Shown here: in pieces, positions 1 to 7,684 of the stretch | Layout of the letters: each line of letters starts with the position of its first letter | How positions within the stretch are numbered: the first letter of the stretch is position 1 | NCBI GenBank assembly: GCA_903844815.1 | Contig: CAIMVD010000178.1 | Coordinates: forward strand, 1-35,105 | Origin: an uncultured Bacteroidota bacterium | Lineage (GTDB): Bacteria; Bacteroidota; Bacteroidia; Bacteroidales; VadinHA17 | DNA: 35,105 nt | Reading direction: 5' to 3' | Made by a program: the position numbers and the translations under genes | Notes under the pieces: model-generated | Database searches by the model: none | The model's input: the letters and a program-made list of their open reading frames with translations, nothing else | Told to the model about the DNA's origin: nothing

Positions 1-55
1 CCCTGCCCCCCAGGGGGGGTGTTCTTAAATCCCCCCTTGGGGGGTTGGGGGGTAA
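1..55. repeat. G/C-run palindromic repeat
   Basis: Two inverted repeats of homopolymer runs lie side by side. The first is C6 (6-11), A, G7 (13-19). The second is C6 (31-36), TT, G6 (39-44), followed by TT and a further G6 (47-52). The sequence can form hairpins, and its G-runs could form a G-quadruplex on the + strand. It lies upstream of the first gene and codes for nothing visible. I read it as a dispersed intergenic palindrome, which is an inference. Positions 56-260 hold no other feature I can support. Confidence 0.5.
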
Positions 56-260
56 AAACACAAGAATAGTAGAGTGGTCCCTGTGGTAAAATATTCTTTT
101 CATGTTTGGTAATAATATTCCTTAACTAAACGCCATTGAATTGGGAATAGAGAAATTTTTTCCGGGAATCTCGCGAAAAAAAGCAATGTTTTTTATATGT
201 TTACAATATCGGTGCAAGTTCAATGGGGAACTTCTGCTTAACATACCTAGTTTATTAAAT

Positions 261-1103
261 ATGTCCGACAGGGTAACAAAAAACTCACAGGGTGCTGAAA
301 ATTCCGGCGCAAAAAAAAGGCTGTTTATTAATTCGCTGAGTCTGTATATCTGCTCATTCCTGGCAGTTAAGATCGTAACAATATTATACAAGCTCGTTAT
401 TGCCTTTGTATTTAAGATTAAACCTGGTCTGATCGGCTTCAGGCTTTTCGGTCAGAATCCTCCCGATTCTCCTGTATGGAGGAAGATGAGCGTCATAGCA
501 TATTTTTCGGCCGACATTATTGTCCCTCTGATTCTTGCAGCTGCTGTCTTCCTGCTATGGATCAAGTACCACAAAAAAAAGACAATATGGATAGCCGGGT
601 TACTCTGGGTTGGATTCTCTGCAATACTTAGCCTGTTTGGCGGGATAATGGCCGGGATTATTGCTAAGACCAACCAGTTCTTTTTTCTCCAGTGGCTGCT
701 CATCCCCCATTTCAAGATGATGATAATCGCTATAACAATGGTCCCGGCACTTATTGTATCAGGCATATTTTACGATATACTTTTTATGATTACCAAGCCT
801 TACTCGGGTTTCGGTGAAGGGACGACACAGAACAAGAAGATTCTTGTTTACAGTGTATTATTGCCTGTACTTGCAGGATCATTCATCCTGGGTGTTGCAT
901 CGATACCTGCCTTTGACCTTTACTGTGCCCTGGAGCTGGCTTCCGCTGTTCTTCTGGCGTTGCCTGTACTCTTTTACATTAAGATTGAAAAACCACCAAG
1001 GAACAGCACAGGCTTTTCAGGGAAATTATACAGGGTGCCGCTAATCGCCTCTGCTGCCGGAGCCGTTCTGTTTTTTGCGGCCAACCTTATTTTGCGGCAA
1101 TGA
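261..1103 (+). CDS. Polytopic membrane protein of unknown function, coupled to exosortase-like gene
   Basis: I do not recognise this family. The protein is about 280 residues from the ATG at 261. An in-frame ATG at 141 would add 40 residues, but these look like translated leader, so the later start is preferred. About seven hydrophobic segments are visible. The first follows a short charged N-terminus, another precedes a basic loop (YHKKK), and the last forms the extreme C-terminus. No catalytic motif is obvious. The stop codon overlaps the next gene's start by 4 bp (ATGA at 1100-1103), which implies translational coupling and probably a shared role with the exosortase-like protein. It could be a partner subunit or an unrelated transporter; the sequence does not decide. 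Confidence 0.75.
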   Translation: MSDRVTKNSQGAENSGAKKRLFINSLSLYICSFLAVKIVTILYKLVIAFVFKIKPGLIGFRLFGQNPPDSPVWRKMSVIAYFSADIIVPLILAAAVFLLWIKYHKKKTIWIAGLLWVGFSAILSLFGGIMAGIIAKTNQFFFLQWLLIPHFKMMIIAITMVPALIVSGIFYDILFMITKPYSGFGEGTTQNKKILVYSVLLPVLAGSFILGVASIPAFDLYCALELASAVLLALPVLFYIKIEKPPRNSTGFSGKLYRVPLIASAAGAVLFFAANLILRQ

Positions 1104-2149
1104 ATGAAGAAAAAAGCCTGCATACTCACCTGAAGGCTCTGATTGATGCCAACAGAGGTGCAATAATATCAATAACTGTAATTATCACAATATCCTTTTT
1201 ACTGCTCTTCCTTCCGCGATTTGCAGAATCGGCTACCTTACTTATCACCTCCCTTGTCACATCCATGGCTGATGCTTTAGTAAGAATTTTAGCATCAGGA
1301 ATAAGCCAAAAGGCCGGAACAATGAGTTTCACAGGAATTGAAGCCGGCAACGTAAACGGCGGTTTTTATTCTTTCAAATTCGTACTCTGGGCCCTGGTGA
1401 TACCGCTTGCCATAAGCCGGCCGAAGGGATTAAGGAGTCTCTATCTTACTTTATCCATTATTCTGCTGATCGTACTTCTGAATATAATCAGGCTGGTACT
1501 TGCCTCATACACTTCCGGGGAAGGTAACCTGTTCACTTCGGGAGCCTGGTCACTTCCATACAGGATCATATTATTTCTGCTGCCGCTTTTTTTCATTCTG
1601 CACCGTGGTGCCGGCGACATCACAAAATCAGGTATATCATTTTTGAAAACATGGCGTGAAAATCAGTTCATTATCTTTATCGCGGCAGCCGTTATCGGAT
1701 CGTTGCCAGGACTTCTTTACGGTAGTGGTTTTTTCCTTTTCGATGGGGTGATATGGATTGTCTTTTCAATGGCGAAGGGCATGCTGGCAGTCTTTTCGGT
1801 GACATCATCCTTCACTGGCAGGTATCTTACCAACGAACACACATCGATATACATGAGCGACAGCTGCGCAGGATTGAAAACAATCTTTATGCTAATCTCA
1901 CTTATACTTCTCGGCAAAGGAAAAACTTTTCCGAAAATCAGCTTTGCCGCATTTGGAGTACTGTTTCTCCTTATTCTGAATGCAATCAGGGTAACAATTC
2001 TTTTCGAAATCAACAATGAAGGCGCACCAGCCGGAGTATTCGACTGGTGGCATTCAAATTTCAAGTACCTTTTCTACATTGCTGTAATGGCACTATGGCT
2101 ATTCTGGTTGCAGATTCAGAGGCAGATCAGCCGGGAACCACAGGAATAA
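1100..2149 (+). CDS. Exosortase/archaeosortase-like membrane transpeptidase with internal duplication
   Basis: This 349-residue protein has about nine membrane segments. Its C-terminal half carries the three exosortase hallmarks in the expected order: a Cys in SDSCAGLK, an Arg in NAIRVTILF, and a His in DWWHSNFKYL. In known exosortases this Cys-Arg-His set cleaves and anchors proteins bearing C-terminal sorting signals at the inner membrane. The N-terminal half aligns with the C-terminal half almost without gaps: SMADALV with SMAKGML, GFYSFK with DSCAGLK, NIIRLVL with NAIRVTI. In the N-terminal copy the Cys is replaced by Phe and the His by Leu. The protein therefore looks like a tandem duplication with one degenerate copy. 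It is translationally coupled to the upstream membrane gene. No sorting-signal substrate is recognisable in this window. The exosortase superfamily is fairly sure, the subfamily unknown. Confidence 0.75.
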   Translation: MNEEKSLHTHLKALIDANRGAIISITVIITISFLLLFLPRFAESATLLITSLVTSMADALVRILASGISQKAGTMSFTGIEAGNVNGGFYSFKFVLWALVIPLAISRPKGLRSLYLTLSIILLIVLLNIIRLVLASYTSGEGNLFTSGAWSLPYRIILFLLPLFFILHRGAGDITKSGISFLKTWRENQFIIFIAAAVIGSLPGLLYGSGFFLFDGVIWIVFSMAKGMLAVFSVTSSFTGRYLTNEHTSIYMSDSCAGLKTIFMLISLILLGKGKTFPKISFAAFGVLFLLILNAIRVTILFEINNEGAPAGVFDWWHSNFKYLFYIAVMALWLFWLQIQRQISREPQE

Positions 2150-2181
2150 AAGAGTTACAGCAGACTGCCAGGAAAACCTGA

Positions 2182-4347
2182 CTACTTTACTATTGTCATC
2201 TCATTCAGCAAATATCCCGCCCCTGCAAACTTATCAATGATAAAAAGTGCATATCGTATATCGAGACTGATATTCCTGCTCTGGGATGGATTAAAGGCAA
2301 TGTCACTCGCTACACCCTCCCACGCCCTGTCAAAATTAACTCCAATAAGATGACCATCGGCATTAATAACAGGGCTGCCTGAATTTCCGCCGGTTGTATG
2401 GTTATTGGCTATGAAACATACAGGTACCTCACCGTCCTGGGTATAGGGGCCAAAATCACGGGTACGGTAAAGGGTCTTAAGCTTTTCAGGCACATCATAA
2501 TCATAAATCGCAGGGTTATCCTTTTCCATTATTCCTTTAACCGTGGTATAAGGTTTAAAGTAAACTCCATCTCTGGATTCATATCCTTTAATGGATCCGT
2601 ATGAAACCCTGAGCGTGGAATTGGCATCGGGATAGAACACCCTTGCCTTGTCGTACTCCATCTGTACCGTCATGAAGTCCCTGTTCAGCTTCTGTATCTC
2701 CGAGCTGACACGGCCAAGTTCGGGACGAACATTAGCATCAAGAAATTTATTTACATCTAAGATTAATAAATAAAAGAGGTCCTTATTCAGTTTGGATACC
2801 GATGATTTATTAAACGATCCGATAAAAGCCTTGAATCTTACCTGATCAGTGAATACTGACTTATCATACAGTTTATCAGCGATTTTTGAAAAATCTCCCT
2901 TACATGAACTTTTAATCTTTAAATATTCCGGCGCCTGCCATTCCGGAGCAAGATTCTCACCATACATTGTCATTAAGGCAATAAAAAGTTTTTTATCAGT
3001 ACCTGCGTCATAATTCTTAAAAAAACCATCAGCAGAAGCCAGAAGGTTCGCTTTGGCAGTCTTGATCTTTTCTGCATCAGGAGTGGCATTATAGAGATCA
3101 GCAAGTGACTTTATATTTCGCGAAAAGCCTATTGCCTCGACACCGCCGCTAAATACTTCACTCGTATAACTGCTGACAGGATTCAGTTCATTCAGTTTAG
3201 AATAGAGCTCAGCATAACGAGGTAGTATTTTCCCATATTTATCTATACGCTCCTTATCAGCATTTATCCATTCTGTAAGCTTACTTTCAAACTCCCTTTT
3301 CTTATCTATCGTTTTCATCCTTTCGAGTCCCTGGTTTTCACCAATCCATTTTTTCCAGGAATTGGAAAGACCGGCTTTTTTTGCAGAATACTGAATCCTT
3401 ATGAGTTTGTCGCTATTCATTGCAGCATCGATAATGTCGATTTTTTTAGTTCGGATTTCTATCATCTTAGGATTGAGATAATTCTTCACCATATCGACAT
3501 GATAAGAAGGAACGTATTCTGAAGTGGATCCAGGATATCCGAAGACCATTGTAAAATCACCCTCTTTTACCCCTTTTAGTGAAATAGGGAAATGGTAAAG
3601 AGGCTTGTATGGAATATTATCCTTAGAATAATCGGCTGGTTTGTTGTCTTTTCCGGCATAGATCCTGAATAATGAGAAATCGCCGGTATGGCGGGGCCAG
3701 ATCCAGTTATCGGTATCACCACCGAATTTCCCGATTGATGAAGGAGGAGCGCCTACAAGCCTGACATCCCTGAATGATTCGTTTACAAAGAGGAAGTACT
3801 GGTTACCCATATAAAACGGTCTGACAAAAGCGGAATAATTGTTGCCTTCGGCAGCCTTCTTCCTAATTTCAGCCATGTTGGAATTAATCTTTTTATCGCG
3901 TTCCTCCGCCGTCATTTCTTTTGTGACTCCCTCCATGACCTTATCAGTAACATCCGCCATACTCTTCAGAAAGGTAACGGTCAATCCGGGGTTTGACAGC
4001 TCTTCTTCCCTCGACATGGCCCAGAAGCCATCTGTCAGATAATCATGTTCGAGCGAGGAATGTTTCTGGATCTGACCGTAACCGCAATGGTGGTTGGTTA
4101 TCAGTAGCCCATCGGGTGATATTACCTCGCCTGTGCATCCGCCTCCGAATGAAAGAACGGCATCCTTCATGCAGGCCTTGTTAACACTGTAAATATCCTC
4201 TGCAGAGAGTTTAAATCCTTTCTCCTGCATTAATTTAATATTGTACTTTTCAATAAGCAGGGGGATCCACATCCCTTCGTCGGCCCTGGAGAACGGGGCT
4301 GCAAAAATCATTAAAGTCAACGCAAATGCGAGCAGTTTTGTTTTCAT
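2182..4347 (-). CDS. S46 family dipeptidyl-peptidase (DPP11-like)
   Basis: A periplasmic serine exopeptidase of 721 residues, the usual size for DPP7/DPP11. A signal peptide (about residues 1-22) is followed by a chymotrypsin-like double barrel interrupted by a helical domain. The catalytic triad is visible: His86 in TNHHCGYG, Asp223 in RHTGDFS, and Ser656 in GGNSGSP. The residue 18 positions after the catalytic Ser is Arg674, in VNFDRAWEG. In this family an Arg there gives DPP11-type preference for Asp/Glu at P1, while DPP7 has Gly. The enzyme would release acidic dipeptides from peptides taken into the periplasm, which fits amino-acid-fermenting Bacteroidota. It stands alone, convergent with the exosortase-like gene, with a REP array upstream. 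The DPP11 assignment rests on that one residue. Confidence 0.92.
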   Translation of the reverse strand: MKTKLLAFALTLMIFAAPFSRADEGMWIPLLIEKYNIKLMQEKGFKLSAEDIYSVNKACMKDAVLSFGGGCTGEVISPDGLLITNHHCGYGQIQKHSSLEHDYLTDGFWAMSREEELSNPGLTVTFLKSMADVTDKVMEGVTKEMTAEERDKKINSNMAEIRKKAAEGNNYSAFVRPFYMGNQYFLFVNESFRDVRLVGAPPSSIGKFGGDTDNWIWPRHTGDFSLFRIYAGKDNKPADYSKDNIPYKPLYHFPISLKGVKEGDFTMVFGYPGSTSEYVPSYHVDMVKNYLNPKMIEIRTKKIDIIDAAMNSDKLIRIQYSAKKAGLSNSWKKWIGENQGLERMKTIDKKREFESKLTEWINADKERIDKYGKILPRYAELYSKLNELNPVSSYTSEVFSGGVEAIGFSRNIKSLADLYNATPDAEKIKTAKANLLASADGFFKNYDAGTDKKLFIALMTMYGENLAPEWQAPEYLKIKSSCKGDFSKIADKLYDKSVFTDQVRFKAFIGSFNKSSVSKLNKDLFYLLILDVNKFLDANVRPELGRVSSEIQKLNRDFMTVQMEYDKARVFYPDANSTLRVSYGSIKGYESRDGVYFKPYTTVKGIMEKDNPAIYDYDVPEKLKTLYRTRDFGPYTQDGEVPVCFIANNHTTGGNSGSPVINADGHLIGVNFDRAWEGVASDIAFNPSQSRNISLDIRYALFIIDKFAGAGYLLNEMTIVK

Positions 4348-4398
4348 TTCAATATTTGGTTAATAATATACTAATCAATTTATAATCTTTTTATAGAA

Positions 4399-4633
4399 GG
4401 CACGGATTACAAATCCGCGCCAGCTTTGGTCTTTTTATAGAAGGCACGGATTACAAATCCGCGCCAGCTTTGGAGATGATCATTGGCACGGATTACAAAT
4501 CCGCGCCAGCTTTGGAGATGATCGTTGGCACGGATTACAAATCCGCGCCAGCTTTGGAGATGATCGTCGGCACGGATTACAAATCCGCGCCAGCTTAGGA
4601 GATGATCGTTGGCACGGATTACAAATCCGCGCC
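4399..4633. repeat. REP-like palindrome array, six copies
   Basis: Six near-identical 23-bp palindromes start at 4399, 4443, 4485, 4527, 4569 and 4611, so the period is 42 bp with a first interval of 44. The palindrome core is CGGATTACAAATCCG. The linkers (AGCTTTGGAGATGATCGTT-like, 19 nt) are themselves conserved; the first linker differs and repeats a CTTTTTATAGAA motif found before copies 1 and 2. Read on the minus strand each unit folds into a 10-bp stem with a 3-nt loop and one G-U pair, so pairing is complete in that RNA sense only. The array fills the 332-bp gap between the Maf gene (downstream end) and the S46 peptidase gene. It resembles a REP/BIME cluster. No associated transposase is in the window. 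Confidence 0.85.
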
Positions 4634-4661
4634 AGCTTGGTTTTTCATTTAAAGAACTAGT

Positions 4662-4696
4662 GGCTTCAGGCGTCGGGCTTCAGGCTTCAGGCTTCG
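4662..4696. repeat. 7-bp tandem repeat (GGCTTCA)x5
   Basis: Five heptamer units: GGCTTCA, GGCGTCG, GGCTTCA, GGCTTCA, GGCTTCG. The array overlaps the 3' end of the Maf gene and supplies its last codons and its TGA stop (4680-4682 on the minus strand). Because 7 is not a multiple of 3, loss or gain of a unit would change the Maf C-terminus. Confidence 0.8.
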
Positions 4697-5294
4697 GACC
4701 CTTTAATTTAACAAATTCCTGCAACTCCGTGTAAAGCCTCTGCACAGGCAGTCCTACAACATTAAAATATGAACCTTCGATATTGGTACAGCCAATTAAG
4801 CCAATCCAATCCTGAATCCCGTAAGCACCTGCCTTATCATAGGGATCATAATGGTCAATATAGTACTGAATCTCATTATCTGTAAGCGGGCAGAAAGTCA
4901 CGTGGGTCGAAACTGTGAATGACCTCTCGTGAAGGTACGAAAATATACAGACCCCTGTGATCACCTCATGAGTGTTGCCCGATATTTTACCAAGTATACG
5001 TAAGGCATCCTTCTCATCCTCAGGTTTCCCAAGAACCTCCCCTTTGCACCAGACTATAGTATCGGCTGTGATAACAATTTCATTTTCAGCAATATCACCC
5101 TTAAACGACCTTGCTTTTGCTGTAGCTATATGAAGAGCAATTTCTTCTCCGGTGAGGCCATCAGGATAGGATTCATCATAATTCCTTAGGGCAACCTCAA
5201 ATTCGATTCCAAGTTCCTTAAGCAACTGACGTCTTCTCGGTGAGCGCGAGGCAAGAATAATTTTATACCCTGAAAATTTATCGGAAGGTGTCAT
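4680..5294 (-). CDS. maf: Maf-family nucleoside triphosphate pyrophosphatase
   Basis: A house-cleaning enzyme of 204 residues that hydrolyses nucleotides to monophosphate and pyrophosphate. The N-terminal signature ILASRSPRR (13-21) binds phosphate. ITADTI places the conserved Asp at 78. KAGAYGIQD in the C-terminal half matches the YhdE subgroup, which acts on dTTP, UTP and modified pyrimidine nucleotides. It is the last gene of a four-gene operon, and its start overlaps the ubiA-like stop by 4 bp (5291-5294). The last residues, PEA, are encoded by a 7-bp tandem repeat and so are probably not part of the conserved fold. Confidence 0.93.
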   Translation of the reverse strand: MTPSDKFSGYKIILASRSPRRRQLLKELGIEFEVALRNYDESYPDGLTGEEIALHIATAKARSFKGDIAENEIVITADTIVWCKGEVLGKPEDEKDALRILGKISGNTHEVITGVCIFSYLHERSFTVSTHVTFCPLTDNEIQYYIDHYDPYDKAGAYGIQDWIGLIGCTNIEGSYFNVVGLPVQRLYTELQEFVKLKGPKPEA

Positions 5295-6277
5295 CCCAAA
5301 AGATTGAGTGTAAGTATTGCCTTTACCACAACAGAGTAAAGAATCCCGGTTATCATAACTACTTTCATGATTCTCCCTGCCAGGTGCAGCTCTTTCTTAT
5401 TGCTTGCGAAAATAAGCCTGTAGATTACAAAAACAAGCGGTAATATTATTGCAACTGACAGGTAGGTAAGGGTTATTTTATCATTAATATAAAAGTACCA
5501 CGTAAGGTAGAGCAGAACAATCGTAATGGATACAAGACAAATCGAGATGATTTTTGCAGGAAGAACGCCCATGACTATTGGAAGTGTGTTTCTTCCATGA
5601 GCGACATCGCCCTCAAAATCTTCAATATCTTTAATTATCTCACGGGCCATGGTTGTCAGGAAGGCAAAAAGCGCAAACCCTCCTACCCAGTAGAAAATAA
5701 TATTGATATCGGGCAGCGATACGGCATTCACCTCATAGTACCTGTACAAAGCAGGCCACTCATAAAATGCAACCAGAAGCGGGACCATTGCCGTCAGAGC
5801 CGCAACCAGCAGGTTCCCAATAAGAAATTGCCTCTTGTAGCTTGCAGAATAGAAATAGAGAAGGCCCGAGACGACAAGGAACAAAGCACCAAGCATGAAA
5901 TAACCCGATCTCCAGGAGATATAGAAACCTGCGGCTACTCCGGCGAGATTGAAAATATTGTGCCACATCATTGCCATACGACGCGGGATCTTTGTCCCAA
6001 CAATGGCTCTTCCCTTGTTTATGAGATCGGTTTGAATATCGAAATAATCATTAATAACATAACCACCGGCGGTAATAAAAACCGTTGCTGCCACAAGCAG
6101 CACGAAATCGTACCATGGAAACCTGAGTGTCATGGGAATGATTTCTCCTGTCCCATTTCGCAAAACAACGCTCATCTTTCCAATAACCGGCTCGATTATT
6201 GCGTAGCGCATCAACACCATGGTCAGGATGACGATGAGAAGATTCTGCCACCGAATAATTTTAAGAAACTCTTTCAT
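5291..6277 (-). CDS. UbiA-family prenyltransferase
   Basis: An integral membrane prenyltransferase of 328 residues with about eight or nine hydrophobic segments. Two Asp-rich motifs bind Mg-diphosphate: NDYFDIQTD (76-84) and KDIEDFEGD (216-224), the latter followed by GRNTLP. Bacteroidota homologues are usually annotated as geranylgeranylglycerol-phosphate geranylgeranyltransferase. A menA or ubiA role is less likely from the second motif and from the context, but the substrate cannot be read from sequence. There is a 3-bp gap to the upstream kdsC-like gene and a 4-bp overlap with maf. Confidence 0.88.
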   Translation of the reverse strand: MKEFLKIIRWQNLLIVILTMVLMRYAIIEPVIGKMSVVLRNGTGEIIPMTLRFPWYDFVLLVAATVFITAGGYVINDYFDIQTDLINKGRAIVGTKIPRRMAMMWHNIFNLAGVAAGFYISWRSGYFMLGALFLVVSGLLYFYSASYKRQFLIGNLLVAALTAMVPLLVAFYEWPALYRYYEVNAVSLPDINIIFYWVGGFALFAFLTTMAREIIKDIEDFEGDVAHGRNTLPIVMGVLPAKIISICLVSITIVLLYLTWYFYINDKITLTYLSVAIILPLVFVIYRLIFASNKKELHLAGRIMKVVMITGILYSVVVKAILTLNLLG

Positions 6278-6280
6278 AAA

Positions 6281-6802
6281 TTACCATTTATATGCATCTG
6301 TGTCCATCCATTTATTATTTAACCTGAGAACCTGTTCAATTACGTCTCTCACACAGCCTTCACCGCCTTTTCTGTCAGAGATGTATGATGAAACCTGCTT
6401 GACCTCACTATCGGCATCTGAAGGACAAACAGGGATGCCGGTGTGCCTTAACACTTCAATATCGGGGATATCATCGCCCATATAAAGAACATCGGAACTA
6501 TTCAGGTTGTATTTATTCAGAAACTCATGAAAGTTGTCGATTTTTTTCTTGCTGTTAAGAAATATATCAGTAATGCCTAATGATTTAAGTCTTTTTTTAT
6601 ACTCTTTTGCATTGCCTCCGGAAATTATCCCGACATGGTACCCTTTTTTTACTGCCAGCTGAAGGGCATATCCGTCGCGGAGATTGACAGTCCTGTTGGG
6701 AACTCCGAAAGAATTAAGATTGATTGTCTGAAGCGAAAGTACGCCGTCGATATCAAACACAAATGCCTTTACTCTGCCAAGGTCTTCCTTAAAATTAGCC
6801 AT
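6281..6802 (-). CDS. KdsC-like HAD phosphatase (KDO 8-phosphate phosphatase family)
   Basis: A 173-residue C0-type HAD hydrolase without a cap domain. Motif I is FVFDIDGVL, with the nucleophile Asp17 and Asp19. Motif II is the SGGN at 61-64. A Lys in the KKKID segment serves motif III, and motif IV is MGDDIPD (108-114). The C-terminal RKGGEGCVRDVIE tail is typical of KdsC, which dephosphorylates KDO 8-phosphate for LPS inner core; the family works as a tetramer. Related Bacteroidota proteins also act on other 8- or 9-phosphate sugar acids. It abuts the DUF2520 gene exactly, with its start at 6802 and the upstream stop at 6803. Confidence 0.88.
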   Translation of the reverse strand: MANFKEDLGRVKAFVFDIDGVLSLQTINLNSFGVPNRTVNLRDGYALQLAVKKGYHVGIISGGNAKEYKKRLKSLGITDIFLNSKKKIDNFHEFLNKYNLNSSDVLYMGDDIPDIEVLRHTGIPVCPSDADSEVKQVSSYISDRKGGEGCVRDVIEQVLRLNNKWMDTDAYKW

Positions 6803-7585
6803 TTATAACTGCTTTTTATTATTATCGATAATAGATTGTGTTACTTCACCATACAACCTGTTCAAACGCGGAGAGAAAGCGAGTAGTTCCAGATGTTTTT
6901 CAATAGTATTTAAATCATTCCGTACTGCCGGACCTGTCTGCGAATTTTCAGGACCTGCAGCCAATGCCTTTGAGAATGTTTCGGTTATCAGCGGAGCAAG
7001 AACCTCGAAGGAGAAGCCGGCTTCGGATGCTATCTGCTTAGCGGAGACAAGCATATGATTTGAAAAATTATTCACAAACACGGCAGCCAGATGTATCTTA
7101 CTTCTTTGTTCAGGATCCGATTTATAAACCTTTGCTCCCAATGATACAACAAGATTCATGAGCAATTCTTCAGATTCATCACCAATTGATTCGATGAAAA
7201 AAGGAAGGTCTTTAAATATAAGTTTCCGACCGCAGGTAAAAGTCTGGAGTGGATAAAACACACCATTTTTAGCAATGGATACAGGAAAGATATCAGTGCC
7301 GAAACTTCCGGCGGTATGTACAACAAGCGTCTCCGGATCGCATCCGATCTCAACAAGAACATCGTGCAGACGATGATCGGGAACGGCCACGATAATAACA
7401 TCATGTTTGCCTGAAAATTTAAGTTTGTCTGACCAGCCGGCGCCGCATTCAGTTGCAAGGGAGAGACCACTATCAGCCGATTCTGATACGATGAGGTTAA
7501 TGATATGGCCAGCTGAATACAACGCCCGGCACAAAGCGCCAGCCACTCTTCCTGCTCCGACAAAAGAAATGGTGTATTGAGTCAT
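6803..7585 (-). CDS. Rossmann-fold plus DUF2520 domain protein
   Basis: A 260-residue oxidoreductase-like protein. The N-terminal Rossmann fold has the nucleotide-binding turn VGAGRVAGAL at residues 9-18. The all-helical C-terminal DUF2520 half includes HLAAVFVNNFSNH. The architecture resembles ProC or 6-phosphogluconate dehydrogenase relatives, but the reaction is unknown. It is the first gene of the operon with the KdsC-like, UbiA-like and Maf genes. A TAnnTTTG promoter box lies 23 bp upstream of its ATG. Confidence 0.88.
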   Translation of the reverse strand: MTQYTISFVGAGRVAGALCRALYSAGHIINLIVSESADSGLSLATECGAGWSDKLKFSGKHDVIIVAVPDHRLHDVLVEIGCDPETLVVHTAGSFGTDIFPVSIAKNGVFYPLQTFTCGRKLIFKDLPFFIESIGDESEELLMNLVVSLGAKVYKSDPEQRSKIHLAAVFVNNFSNHMLVSAKQIASEAGFSFEVLAPLITETFSKALAAGPENSQTGPAVRNDLNTIEKHLELLAFSPRLNRLYGEVTQSIIDNNKKQL

Positions 7586-7607
7586 GGCTTAATTTTTCTG
7601 AAATATA

Positions 7608-7615
7608 CAAAATTA
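7608..7615 (-). promoter_or_regulatory. Candidate -7 box for DUF2520-kdsC-ubiA-maf operon
   Basis: On the minus strand this reads TAATTTTG, a full match to the Bacteroidota -7 consensus TAnnTTTG. No clear TTG -33 element lies 19-20 bp upstream, because that space is taken by the preceding gene's terminator. Predicted from the consensus only. Confidence 0.5.
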
Positions 7616-7620
7616 GCTTA

Positions 7621-7647
7621 AATAAAACAGCCGGACTTTGCCGGCTG
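7621..7647 (-). terminator. Intrinsic terminator of the small exported protein gene / rpo cluster
   Basis: A perfect 7-bp inverted repeat, CAGCCGG (7628-7634) with CCGGCTG (7641-7647) and a 6-nt loop, is followed in the minus direction by TTTTATTT. It lies 38 bp past the stop of the 133-residue protein gene, which closes the long tRNA-tuf-rpl-rpo cluster. Confidence 0.75.
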
Positions 7648-7684
7648 CCTTGTATTCTGTAAAAAATGTAATTTCAAAAAAGTG

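Noticed and set aside
141-260. 40-residue N-terminal extension of the first membrane protein
   Set aside because: The added residues look like translated leader and place a second hydrophobic stretch before a polar linker; the ATG at 261 is more natural, though not proven.
4399-4633. CRISPR array
   Set aside because: The repeats are regular, but the linkers between palindromes are nearly identical to one another rather than unique, and no cas gene is near. It is a tandem REP cluster.
5597-6322. 241-codon open frame on the + strand
   Set aside because: It lies opposite the ubiA-like and kdsC-like genes, has a Cys/His/Asn-rich composition with no protein-like pattern, and no ribosome binding site.
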